Shown: positions 45,660 through 56,980 of the stretch, piece by piece
Layout: the number at the start of each line of letters is the position of its first letter
Numbering within the stretch: position 1 is the stretch's first letter
NCBI GenBank assembly: GCA_023634235.1
Contig: JAMKCF010000002.1
Location: forward strand, 12,402,591 to 12,466,590
DNA: 64,000 bases
Direction: 5' to 3'
From: Pisaster brevispinus
Taxonomy: Eukaryota > Echinodermata > Asteroidea > Forcipulatida > Asteriidae
Position numbers and translations under genes: made by a program
The notes under the pieces: generated by a model
The model's database searches: none
Told to the model about the DNA's origin: nothing
Seen by the model: only the letters and a program-made list of their open reading frames with translations

Positions 45660-46300
45660 AGACATTTATACAATGAAAGTAACTTGACCAAAAAAGTTCT
45701 CCGTCAGTGTCAAATCGGCCACTGTCAGCGGACTCGACAAAAACCCACCAGAAACGTGGACCGTGCCCCAGCCCCGTCGCAGTCATTCGGCTCACTGAGT
45801 CACCCCATGAGGGTGTTACGAGAACCCATGGAAATCCGTTACATACGTTCAACCAAAATTTACAAAACTCAATTTTGTTATAGTATAGCACCAAAAAAAC
45901 AAAACTCATTCTGGAATTTGAAGAAAACATTGACTCTGTGAAATGGAACTTTTGCAACAAATAGTTTTTAACAAAATGAAAGAGAAAAACAAAATGCCAA
46001 CACTGAAAATTGCCTCACGTTTTTACCCTAAAGCAGGTTTCTTTTAATACAAGTACACAATATGAGTTTTATATAATGAAAGTAACTTGCCCAAAACATT
46101 TCTCCGTCAGTGTCAAGTCGGCCCCTGACAGGGGACTCGACAAAAACCCACCAGAAATGTGGACCGTGCCGCAGCCCTGTCGCAGTCAGTGGGCTCACTG
46201 AGTCGCCCCATGAGGGCGTTACGAGAACCCAAGGAAATTCGTTATATACATTCGGCCAAAGTTCACACAACTAAATAGTATAGCATCAACTTAAGAAGCT
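45660..46300. repeat. Tandem duplication of the GC-rich block
   Basis: GAAAGTAACTTG...CTCCGTCAGTGTCAA followed by ACTCGACAAAAACCCACCAG occurs at about 45672-45840 and again at about 46076-46240. Other modules have this block once. On plus or minus strand it gives only short broken ORFs. Confidence 0.75.
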
Positions 46301-46590
46301 CAATCTGGAATTTGAAGCGAGAAAAACAAATTGCAGATACTGAAAATTGCCGCACGTGTCTACCCTACAGCAGAATGTTTCTCACTCATCTTTTTCGTAA
46401 GCATTTGAGGAAGATTATTTTACATGATTAAAACGTATAAAGGCCATCAACACTGGCTGCATTTATACCACCGTCCATTTAGGTTACAGCATGCAATTTA
46501 TATATTTCTTTCTTTCTAATAAAGAAATGATAACAACAGTTTGTTTATACATAAAATTAACACAAAAATAAAAAATAAAAAAATTATTTA

Positions 46591-47932
46591 TGATTGGTAA
46601 CTGGATAAAAAAGTGCCATTGTATGATTCCTTTAGTTTAAAAGCTTACTGGTTATGTAAATCAGACATCAACCTTTTTTTGTTACGGTGAAATATTTTCG
46701 TCATAAATGATCGAGAAACTGTACATGAAAACCTTTAAAAATATATAACAGTTGATTTCGGTTGTTCACAACCAAAATTAAGAACTCTATGTTTACATGC
46801 TGAAAACTGTGCATAGTTTTTCACTATTTCCTCCCAACTCACACAACGGATTAAGCCCAAAAATTCACAGTTTTTTTTATTTCCTGTATATCGTTGATCA
46901 CACACAAAATGTATACTGTCTGTGACTATTTTGTCAGCCCTACCAATCCTGTACAAGACCATGAACACCCAACTCGACAATGTTGTCAATGCTGTATTTG
47001 GTTGTCATGCGAGAAAAGCTTGTAACTTTCTCTCTCTAGTTAGTTAAAATATTGCTAAGAAACAAACTGACCTAAGTATCGCTACTTTATTTACAACAAC
47101 ATTCTAATAACACATGTTTGAATATTTTGAAGCATTCCAGCATTGAAATCCACCAATTCACCGCTTGAATAATTTCATTAATTTAATATTTATGTCACTA
47201 GATGGATGTGACTGTAAACGCTGTTACAGCCAACTTGGAATGTTAAGGAATTTCAAGAAGAAAGCGTAGGATTATTTGTGATTGGTTACTGGACAAAAAA
47301 GCGCCATTATTTAATGTTAGTTTAAAAGCCTACTGGTTATGTAATTCATACAGGAACCATTTTGTGTGTGAAATGAATTCAGAATCTATCGAGAAAATGT
47401 ACATAATTTTTTTAACTCAACAGCTGACTTCGGTTGTTCACAACCAAAATTAAGGACTATGTGTTTACATGCAAAAAACTGTGAAAGGTTTTTCACTATA
47501 TTTTTCTCCTGACTCACACAACGGATTAAGCCCAAAAACTCACAGGTTTGTTATTTCATGTATGGGGTTGATCACACAAAACATGAAGGCTGCTTGTGAC
47601 TATTTCGCCAGCTCTACCAGTCCTCTATAACACCCTGAACACCCAACCCAAAAATGTATTCAATTTTGTATTGGTTGTCGTGCCAGAAAAGCTTGTAACT
47701 GTCTCTCTCTAGTTAAAATGTTGCTTAGAAAGACCCTGACTTAAATATCACTACTTTATTTACAAGAACATTCTAATAACACATGTTTGATTTTTCTAAG
47801 CATTCCAGCATTGAAATCTATCAATTCACCGCTTGAATAATGTCAATGATTTAATATCCATGTAGATGGATCTGACTGTAAACGCTGACAGCCAACTTTG
47901 AATGTTAAGGAATTTCAAGAAGAAAGCATGGC
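46591..47932. repeat. Tandem pair of ~690-bp short-tail 3' units (before G10)
   Basis: Units 46591-47278 and 47279-about 47932, homologous in the same order to those before G7 and G9. Confidence 0.75.
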
Positions 47933-48084
47933 ATATATAGTGATGGCAAAATAGAAAGTTATTATACAAACTTTGAGCAAGAGAATTCTAAATGGTTTTA
48001 TTTTAAATATCAAGTAAAAAACAAAACCACAAGGGAAACTGACTGGGTTCGTTTTAAATAGTTTGAGATTGAACGAAGACAATA

Positions 48085-48157
48085 TGGTTACAGCCGGATT
48101 TGAACCAACGACCTCCGGATTTACGTTCTGGCGATCTACCAACAGAGTTGTCAACGT
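48085..48157 (-). tRNA. Degenerate tRNA-Tyr-like pseudogene downstream of G10
   Basis: The most decayed copy: the D arm is altered (GATCTACCAACAGAGTTG on plus) while the anticodon and T arms remain. 349 bp past the G10 stop. Confidence 0.65.
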
Positions 48158-48505
48158 TGGCGGTATACTTAAGTTGTCAATATTTTTGTTCGGGTTGCCA
48201 GTCAAAAGACGTAGTTATATTTTAATCACTATTTAATCAGGTTTTTTCTTTTTACAATTGACTATATAATGTTTCGCCATCCTTATATCAACCATCTGTG
48301 CTCCAGCTAACCCCCCGAACCCCATGTCAGCTTCCCGAAAACTGTTCTTTGTTTCCCTTCGCTATCTTCAGTCTACTCTTCGTTCCTTGCCGTTCACTCC
48401 ATAGCAGCTTGTCCACATGACTGCTTCTGTTTCACAAAACTTAGTTTTGTGTCTTATAACGTTTGTACGTAAATGCTATCATACACCTGATCGGGACGTC
48501 TTGGT

Positions 48506-51074
48506 TTACAATACCTCTACGTAGTGTTGCATGTCATCACTCCCACGGTCGCGCTGAGTTTTCACCTGTTTCTGTGAGTGGAATCGGTGTGGCCTGATTG
48601 ACTCATTCCCTGCTGTAGAACTCGTCGATGCCTTAGCACTCTCAGAAGCAGCATGCTTGGTCGGTTGAGTTTCTGCTAACTCAACGGCACCCGCATCTCT
48701 CCGCTCACCACCTTGAGACGTGAGGCCTTCAGACTTTGTCTTGCCTCGGAAGACGAGCCAGTAGACAAGGATTGCAATGTCGAGGATCAAGAAGACGGCA
48801 GCCACGCCCACTCCTATGAAGTGGACTGAGTTTCCGCTTAGAAGATGGTCGACCCCGGCGTCAGAATCCTGTTTGGTTTGGATCGATGGGGAATGAGGTT
48901 GCGAATCTTCCTCAAAGGTCACTGCTGGTGGTGGTGAACGTGATCTGTAATCTTTGGTTGATGGACCATGGATAACAGAATCTTGATTAGTTTTCTTAAG
49001 ATTGGGGTTTTTGGTAGAGATTGCGGGTACGTTTGGTTGAGTTTTGATTTGGCGATTGTGAACTCGAATCGTAAAGTTTCCACTTGTTTTGACGAATGTG
49101 TCTCCACTGTATGCCGCACAAGTTACATTGACACCATCCAGTCTTTTTTGCATGCTCCAAATGTGTACAGTTTGTTTGTCTTTTCTGAACTCAAATTCCA
49201 TTGAACTTCTAAATGACTCAATGTTCACCCCGTGCAATAACCATTTATACGTGAAATGGGCTCCTCTCGCCATTTGGACAAGACAACTGAAGGTACCACT
49301 TATTCCTTTAGTTAATTGAGAGTGGTTTGTCATCACTGTGATGTTGATTGCCGATGGTATTGTGACAAAAATTGCTCTTCCTGAATAATTAATTCCCAGC
49401 TATATTCCAACAGCATGAAATAATGTAGATGGTGTATTAACACAAACAACAGTTCGTCATGTGAGCTCAAGTATCTGTCAGATAATCATAAAACAGGAAC
49501 GGACAGAACTTGTTCTTTATTCATTCGATTTATTCTTTAAAACTTACCGAATTAATGTGCTATCTAAATTGTTCCCTTGAGAATTGACGATTGTAGACAA
49601 TAGACTTTGACTAAAATACTAGTGTAGTTTATAACAAACTTTAACGTAACGAGTGCATTGGTATGTGCATCATTACTTCACGTGTAAAATGGTGTTGTAT
49701 ACAAAGTCAATGGCCATAACTTCTATACACATTTCTTAATCAATATTACTGTGTATAGTTTTACATTGCAGATTGTACACGAGAGTGAGTGACCATATTT
49801 GCATAGCGTTACGCGCCGACGCGCCGTGCACTAAGGTGAAGCCAATCAGCGCGCATTGCCCTAGTTTGCGAGCCCATAAAGAGTATAAAAGGCGAGCTGC
49901 CAGTGCGTTTCGCTGCTCTGTTCGTCTCTAGGACAGGCCCTGTGGGGAGAGAGAAGCTGTGTTGCAGAAAGCCGGAGCTGAGCAGTACACTGCAGTGAAG
50001 ACCAGTGGCAGAGTATCGGAGCCTAGAAAACACTTGTGGTTGCTGAATTAAATAGAGGCAGAGTAGAATCCAGATATCCAGTTCGTTACTGGATAGCTAT
50101 AGAGCAGAGCACGCAAATAATTCCGGCATATACAATTTATTAGAGCAGCGTAGCCCCCGCAGATTTCCCAATTCATTCAATTATAGTTGCACAGTATGCA
50201 AATGCAGTCACTCAGTCTGATGAATATTAAATACCAAGTGGATTATTGTAAATATTGCTAAGTGAAGTTTTGATGAATAAATAAGCACAATTCCCCTGTT
50301 GAAGTTAAAGGAAACGTTTCAAAGGCTGATTTATATTGCTGTTTAGTTGCCTGAGAGTAGTTAAAGTAGACGCCTCGTTCCCTCCCCGACCTTTCAATAG
50401 ACTTCAAGTTCATGCCCCTCAGTCCCATATTATTATTAAAAACAGACTCCTTAGGTCAATACTCTTTTGTAGACAATAATCACCGCCATCCACCCCTCCC
50501 TCCAAACAATAGGTCCACCCTTCCCCTCCGCCCCAATCAACTCAGACGCTGTTAAGTGTTAGCAGAGCATGCAGAGACATCGTCAGTTTGGTGGAGTGAA
50601 TCTGGTGTGAAGTCCGCCCTCTATTGACGCCCGCTAGCATCACTCGACATAAGTATAACGGAGCGGTGTAGCAGCCCGTTACAGTATAATCAGTGCCACG
50701 CTCTCAGAAAGTATTGGTTTTACGGATGTATTTGAAAAACGAATCTTGCATCTGTAATTTTGAGCATCGTTCAGCTGAACTGCACTAATATTTAGAGTCC
50801 AAATGGAACCACTAGATATTGAAAACCTGTCACTTAAAAGTGTTAACACTGTGGTACATGAAGTAATGGTTACTTGTTTACGATGGTTTATCATACGATG
50901 CCAAGTAACCTTACAATTGTCGTTCTTACACTCGCCTTCCTCAATGTTAGTTGGACAGTTAAAAATCGCGTTAGTTCCCACTTCGGCCACGACATCGTTT
51001 GGTTGACCCGTGAGTTCACACGCTCTGCCTCCATAAGACAACAAAGAAAACACTGCGACAGCTACGAGGAACAT
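48506..51074 (-). pseudogene. G10: short-tail receptor (class C) interrupted by a solo LTR
   Basis: The 5' part (ATG at 51074) encodes signal peptide and complete Ig1 with six Cys up to ESVALII. At that point a 1323-bp LTR is inserted (49361-50683), and translation would stop two codons later (Leu then TAA). After the LTR, receptor sequence resumes at 49360 with the linker, Ig2, full stalk, Asp-containing span and the tail ending DDMQHYVEVL at 48506. Apart from the LTR and its 4-bp duplication (GTAT) no disabling change is obvious, so the insertion is probably the inactivating event. It would leave at best a soluble single-Ig protein. Splicing out of the LTR cannot be excluded from sequence. 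A CRE remains 107 bp upstream. Confidence 0.9.
49361..50683 (+). mobile_element. Solo LTR, 1323 bp, inside G10
   Basis: Begins TGTGACAAAA and ends CCCGTTACA, an imperfect TGTRAC...GTTACA terminal pair. GTAT is duplicated at 49357-49360 and 50684-50687; intact relatives read GGTATAAT across the site. A TATA box (TATAAAA, 49884-49890) and AATAAA (50276-50281) fit a U3-R-U5 order on the plus strand, antisense to G10. Ty3/gypsy-type ends are suggested, but with no internal region the family cannot be set. Confidence 0.88.
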
Positions 51075-51180
51075 CTTCACTTGCTGCTGAGTTAAACTCG
51101 TTAGAAGTTTCGAGGTGTTTGTTTACTTCAGTTCATATCAAATTGTTGAACTCTTTGACCACTCTCTTCCACTAATGAAG

Positions 51181-51188
51181 TGACGTCA
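51181..51188. promoter_or_regulatory. CRE/ATF palindrome upstream of G10
   Basis: Perfect TGACGTCA 107 bp from the ATG, retained although the gene is broken. Confidence 0.55.
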
Positions 51189-53800
51189 TCAGACAACAGT
51201 CAGATTTAATGAACTTAGCTTTACAGTGTTTTATTCAAAGTTACACAATTCTACAGCTCCCGGTTCGATCGTGGCAAGAAAAGTTACTCGTGTCCAATGT
51301 TAAGGAAGTACCAGTTGTGAATTGTTTTATACAACATTTTTTGAGTAGTTTTTATATTGTTGTTGTCTGACTTCCTCATCTAGGGGAATATCCCTAGTTG
51401 GTTCATTACTCCGCCCCACGGTAAAATCGATCCAGTTATGACAAAAAACTGTGTTAATAAAGGGAAAGCCAAATCAATATTTTAGTGAGTAAATTATTTC
51501 TTTTCCTCTCTAGTTTCCATTAAACTCACACAATGTGCGAGTTCTGTGCGTATTCAAACATTTTGGGGAACATTTTCCCACGTACATCGCTTTAAAATTG
51601 CATGGCCCAGTTTTTGTCAAATAACATTTTTACATACATGTTTATCTGAACAAATTTTGGCAGATGATCGTTTAAAAGAAATTTCAATAAACATAATACA
51701 AGCATTTCCGCATATGCAGTGGATATAACACAAATTACATGTTAAATGCACAACACTTTGTACATGGCATGTGGATGTGATTTTAGTGTTGGGTCCCAAC
51801 ATTAATTCTTTGTTAGTTTTTAAAATCCTGTGATGCTGCACCCATGTCAAATACTACACGACTGCCATTGGTTACTGCAGCGTACAGTACGTTATATATT
51901 TCTCATTTGCCTAGTTAATTTCTTACTTTTAGACAATTAAAATGTTAATCCAAACTTTCCAGTTAAACCGGCCAAAACTTAAGCTTCATCTTCAATGTAT
52001 ACAAATGAAACAACATCGCGCACTTTAACAATCATTGCGCACGAGATTTGCAATGTTCTTCATCATTCTACAGTTGATGCTTGTCAGGGACTTCGTGTAC
52101 ATTTGTATCAAGTTCATAAGATTATTAAAGTAAAACATTGGGTAAAATGTGTTGAGGCAATCTTTTTCAGAATCAAAACAATTTGCAAATAAACAAAAGA
52201 CAGTAGGTGTTTTTCTGAAAATTTGCTTTTGTTTTTGCCTTTTTTTTGTAAGTTATGTCTTTATAGCCGACTGCTCATTAGTGATATTTTAGAAGGTCAC
52301 AGTTCTACATCGATTTTGACAGTAAATGTACAGAACCATTTGAACCCTCTCTAGTATAGGGACTATGACCAGTGAGGTCCCGAATGGTAATTAACTTTCA
52401 GCCAACATGTACGTTGTCTTTCCATGAGGGCTCATCTGCACAAAGAGATCGTAACTGCAAATCACTCTTGTACATAGTTAGCTAAGCAATGTGTGACGTC
52501 AAAATACAAATCACTATGGTGATCCTGACAACTCATCCATAAACGATGAATCATTAGTGCTTTGTGAAATCGACCCCACTGGTACCCAACATAGGCGGTT
52601 CACGACACTATGATCACTGACGCAATGCTCTAAATAGTTGTCACAATAAACACGATTTCTAGGTATAGTTCATCAACTTAATGAATTTATTTAAAGAGAT
52701 TGCTAGCTCCCTCGAGAGACACATCCTGATTTTTTAGTATGACCTATTTTTAAAGTGCTACTCAAAGATTAAAAAAGCACTTGTGTCCCAGACCACCTTT
52801 CTTCCATCCCCCAATATAAAAATCTTTGCACTCGCTCCTCCTCTCAAGTGTGAGTAAATGCGAAGCAATAATTCCCATCATTGCGAGACCAACAGTGGCC
52901 TTGTATGACGACCCTCACCAGGAACAACTTTGGAGAAAAATTCACTGATAATTTCTTAGAGCTATCCGCGAAAACGATCCCGTGACACGTCGTGCCAAAA
53001 CATGTCCGCTGCTGCCAAATAATAGTGTCCGCTCATTAGCATACTGAGATATATTGGTGGTGCGTGTGTGACGTCATGTTGTTTACGGCGCCAAGCCAAA
53101 TAGCGCCCTGCGTCCACTGCGCAAGCTCAGTCGATATTATTTGGCAGCGGACTTTTTTTGGCAAGACACCAGTGACCAGAATAGGTCTTGACGGCAGTTC
53201 TTACAACTCCAATGTATTTCCGTGTAATGGATTCGATCAAAACTATTGTAATGGAGAAGAGGCTCTACTTTAGCTTTAGGTAATTAAAAAAATAATAATT
53301 CATGAGTCGAATTTTTGTTTGTAAAATTCACAATCTTTAAAAGTCTAACCTAACCAACAACTCAGTTTGGTTAGGTTGAAACAGCTATGTCGCGGTAACA
53401 TAAACAATCGCACAAAAACGCTTCACGAAAAATGAATGAAACGCTTCACCAATGACTGAAGCTCAAACAGTTTCTGGTTGGGTTCCTCGCTCAAAAAAGT
53501 ACGCCCCTTGTGAACTTTGTCACGAAGATGGAAGGGATTTGGTCGTAAAGTAAGTGTCTTGGTTGATACACCTAGAAAAACCACAGTGATTGGATGATTT
53601 TCAAATGGCATAGAGAGACAAAGAATGTACTTTTTCCAATCTCTTTAACTTTCATCAATCATCCATAGACACTCCGGTTTGACAGAGTGCCCTGACTCCA
53701 ACAGTATTATCCTTATTGGACGAGACCTTGGAACATTTCCTTTATTAGAACTGTTAGGCCCAGCTGAATGGACCCTAATGACACCCCCATCTCAGACGAG

Positions 53801-54077
53801 AGGCCAATTTCATAGCGTTGCATAACGGTAAGCACATTTTTGTGCTTACTATAGCAGAAAAAATAACTTAAGCGTAAGCATATTTCACAGGTTAGCAAGA
53901 CAATTTGGCAGCCATCTTGCGCGTTCGCCTTGGATTTGCATTGTTACGGCATACATTTGCAAACAGTAAGCACCGGAAGGTTAATATGCCTTTTTCTGTG
54001 CTTACAGTTAGCAGCAGTATAAAGGAAATCAGACAGTAAGCACAACATTCGCCGTTAAGCAGCCCTAAAAAATTGGG
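53801..54077. mobile_element. Foldback MITE, family 2, copy e
   Basis: Left end AGGCCAATTTCATAGCGTTG with a GTAAGCACATTTTTGTGCTTAC hairpin-like word; right end AGCAGCCCTAAAAAATTGGG. Confidence 0.75.
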
Positions 54078-55327
54078 TACCGACAGAAAACTCAAACAAC
54101 CAAACTTATTTCACAATATGTTATTAATTTCGTTGAGTTTGTCAATTCAATTCAGATTAATTATAATACAAGTACACAATTATGAGTTTTATATAATGAA
54201 AGTAACTTGCCCAAAACAGTTTTCCGTCAGTGTCAAGTCGGCCCCTGACAGGGGACTCAACAGAAACCCACCAGAAACGTGGACCGTGCCGCAGCCCCGT
54301 CGCAGTCAGTGGGCTCACTGAGTCGCCGCATGAGGGCGTTACGAGAGCCCAAGGAAATTCGTTATATACATTCAGCCAAAATTCACACAACTCAATAGTA
54401 TATATAGCATTAACTTAAGTAGCTCAATCTGGAATTTGAAGCGAGAAAAACAAAGTGCAAATACTGAAAATTGCCGCACGTGTCTACCCTACAGCAGAAT
54501 GTTTCTCACTCATCTTTTTCTTAAGCCTTTGAGGAAGATTATTGTATAATGATTAAAACGAATAGAGGCCATAACACTTTCTGCATTTATCCCACCGTCC
54601 ATTTAGGTTTGCAGCATGCTTTTAAATTATGTCTTTCTTTCTTTCTAATAAAGAAATGATAACAACAATTTGTTTGCACATAAAATTAACACAAAAATGT
54701 TATGTTACATCAAATTTTTTTGTTTCAGTGAAATATTATTCTCATGAATACTCGTGAAACTGAACATGAAAACCCTTTTAAAAATGTAACAGTTGATTTC
54801 CGTTGTTCACAACCAAAATTAAGAACTATGTGTTACATGCAGAAAACTGTGCATAGTTTTTCACTATTTCCTCCCAACTCACACAACGGATTAATTAAGG
54901 CCAAATTTTCACAGGTTTGTTATTTCCTGTATATCGTTGATCACACAAAACATGAACACTGTCTGCGTCTATTTTGTCAGCCCTACCAATCCTGTATAAT
55001 ACCGTGAACACCCAACTCGAAAATGTTGTCAGTGCTGTATTTGGTTGTCATGCCAGAAAAGCTTGTAACTTTCTCTCTCTAGTTAAACTATTGCTGAGAA
55101 ATACACTGACCTAAGTATCGCTACTTTATTTACAAGAACATTCTAATAACACATCTTTGATTTTTTGAAGCATTCCAGCAAATAAGGGTATAATTTTTAT
55201 ATACATACTTTGAGCAAAATAATTCTATATGATTCAATGGTTTTATTTTAAATATCAAGTAAAAACAAACACAAGGGAAACTGATTGGGTTCGTTTTAAA
55301 TAGTTTGAGATTGAACACAAACAAAAA

Positions 55328-55400
55328 TGGTTAAAGCCGGATTTGAACCAACGACCTCCGGATTTACGTACTGGCGCTCTACCAACTGAGCTATCAACGT
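55328..55400 (-). tRNA. tRNA-Tyr-like pseudogene downstream of G11
   Basis: Same tRNA-derived sequence with a GTA loop; 284 bp past the G11 stop, the shortest spacing in the set. Confidence 0.7.
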
Positions 55401-55683
55401 TAATCACTATTTAATCAGGCTTTTTCTCTTTACAATTGACTATATAGAGTGTTTCGCGATCCTTATATCAACCATCTGTGCTCAGGCTCACCTCCAACTC
55501 CCTGTCAGCTTTCCAAAAATCGTTCTTTGTTCCCCTTCGCTATCTTCAGTCTACTCTTCGTTCCTTACCGTTCTCTCCATAGCAACTTGTCCACATTACT
55601 GCTTCTGTTTCACAAATCTTAGTTTTGTGTCTTATTACCTTGGTCCATAAAAGCTATTTTACGCCGGATCGGGACGTCTTTGT

Positions 55684-56868
55684 TTACAACAACTCTACGT
55701 AGTGGTGTATGTCATCACTCCTACGGTCGCGCTGAGTTTTCACCTGTTTCTGTGAGTGGAATCGGTGTGGCCTGATTGACTCATTCCCTGCTGTAGAACT
55801 CGTCGATGCCTTAGCACTCTCAGAAGCAGCATGCTTGGTCGGTTGAGTTTCTGCTAACTCAACGGCACCCGCATGTCTCCGCTCACCACCTTGAGACGTG
55901 AGGCTTTCAGACTTTGTCTTACCTCGGAAGACGAGCCAGTAGACAAGGATCACACGGTCGAGGATCAAGAAGACGGCAGCCACGCCCACTCCTATGAAGT
56001 GGACTGAGTTTCCGCTTCCAAGATGGTCAATCTCGGGGTCAGGTTCCTGTTTGGTTTGGATAGATGGGGAATGAGGCTGAGAATTATCCTCCTCCGTCAC
56101 CAAATCTCGATTAGTTGTTATAAGATTTGGGTTGATGGTAGAGATTTCGGGAATATTTGGTTGAGTTGTAATTTGACGTTCGTTAACTCGAATCATAAAG
56201 TTTTTACTTGTTTTGACGAGTGTGTCTCCAATGTACGCTGCACAAGTTACATTAGTGCCATCCTGTCCTGGTCGCATGTTCCGAATTTGTACAGTTTGTG
56301 TGTCTTTTCCGAACTCAAATTCTATGGCACCTTTGAATAACTCAATATTCAGCCCGAGCAATAACCATTTATATTTGAAATGGGCTCCTCTCGCCATTTG
56401 GACAAGACAAATAAAGGTACCACTTTTTCCTTCAGTTATTTGAGACTGGTTTGTCATCACTGTGATGTTGATTGCCGAAGGTATAATCAGTGCCACACTC
56501 TCAGAAATTACTGGTTTTACTGATGTATTTGAAGAACGAATCTTGCATCTGTATTTTTGAGCATCGTTCATCCGAACTCTGCTGATTTTGAGAGACCACT
56601 TGTTACCGCCAGATATTGAAAACCTGTCAACGAAACCGCTAAACAACACGTTACATGAACTAATCTGTTCATATGTGTCATTCATCAGAATATGCCAAGT
56701 AACCGTACAATTTTCGTTCTTACACTCGCCTGTCTCAATATCAGTTGGACAAGTAAGAGTCGCGTTAGTTCCCACTTCGGCCACGACATCGTTTGGTTGA
56801 CCCGTGAGTTCACACGCTCTGCCTCCATAAGACAACAAAGAAAACACTGCGACAGCTACGAGGAACAT
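55684..56868 (-). CDS. G11: short-tail two-Ig receptor with Asp-Arg in the span (class C, short stalk)
   Basis: Single-exon ORF of 394 aa, the closest relative of G5. Signal peptide 1-18; class C Ig1 with six Cys and the GECKNENC spacing; Ig2 (FICLVQ...VTCAAYI). The stalk is short, with the same missing segment as in G5. The span reads FLILDRVILVYW, so Asp304 is followed by Arg305, where all other short-tail genes have a hydrophobic residue. The tail ends DDIHHYVELL and also shows R-for-G and V-to-L changes at its end. An acid-base pair within the span could neutralise the Asp or change partner choice (inference). The ATG at 56868 is set by the signal peptide and the CRE 105 bp upstream. Confidence 0.9.
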   Translation of the reverse strand: MFLVAVAVFSLLSYGGRACELTGQPNDVVAEVGTNATLTCPTDIETGECKNENCTVTWHILMNDTYEQISSCNVLFSGFVDRFSISGGNKWSLKISRVRMNDAQKYRCKIRSSNTSVKPVISESVALIIPSAINITVMTNQSQITEGKSGTFICLVQMARGAHFKYKWLLLGLNIELFKGAIEFEFGKDTQTVQIRNMRPGQDGTNVTCAAYIGDTLVKTSKNFMIRVNERQITTQPNIPEISTINPNLITTNRDLVTEEDNSQPHSPSIQTKQEPDPEIDHLGSGNSVHFIGVGVAAVFLILDRVILVYWLVFRGKTKSESLTSQGGERRHAGAVELAETQPTKHAASESAKASTSSTAGNESIRPHRFHSQKQVKTQRDRRSDDIHHYVELL

Positions 56869-56972
56869 CTTCACTTGATGCTGTGTTAAATTCGTTAAAA
56901 GTTTTGAGGTTTTGTTGACTTCAGAAATATCGAATTGTTGAACTTTATGATCAAACGCTTCCACTAACGAAG

Positions 56973-56980
56973 TGACGTCA
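56973..56980. promoter_or_regulatory. CRE/ATF palindrome upstream of G11
   Basis: Perfect TGACGTCA exactly 105 bp from the ATG; inverted ETS-like pair at 57182-57205. Confidence 0.6.

Larger units (their letters stand above)
41548..48505. other. Intergenic module between G9 and G10
   Basis: The longest gene-free stretch. In order: G9 promoter; class B marker segment (about 42478-42660); repeat block; solo LTR (43237-44014); more repeat block; MITE (45271-45553); two tandem GC-rich blocks; two tandem 3' units (46591-47932); tRNA-like sequence; G10 3' flank. No host gene is seen. Confidence 0.75.
51075..55683. other. Intergenic module between G10 and G11
   Basis: No gene is seen. In order: G10 promoter; non-coding repeat block (about 51880-53790) with TGACGTCA at 52494-52501; MITE (53801-54077); GC-rich block (about 54195-54350); a single, internally deleted 3' unit (about 54700-55170); tRNA-like sequence; G11 3' flank. 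Confidence 0.75.
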
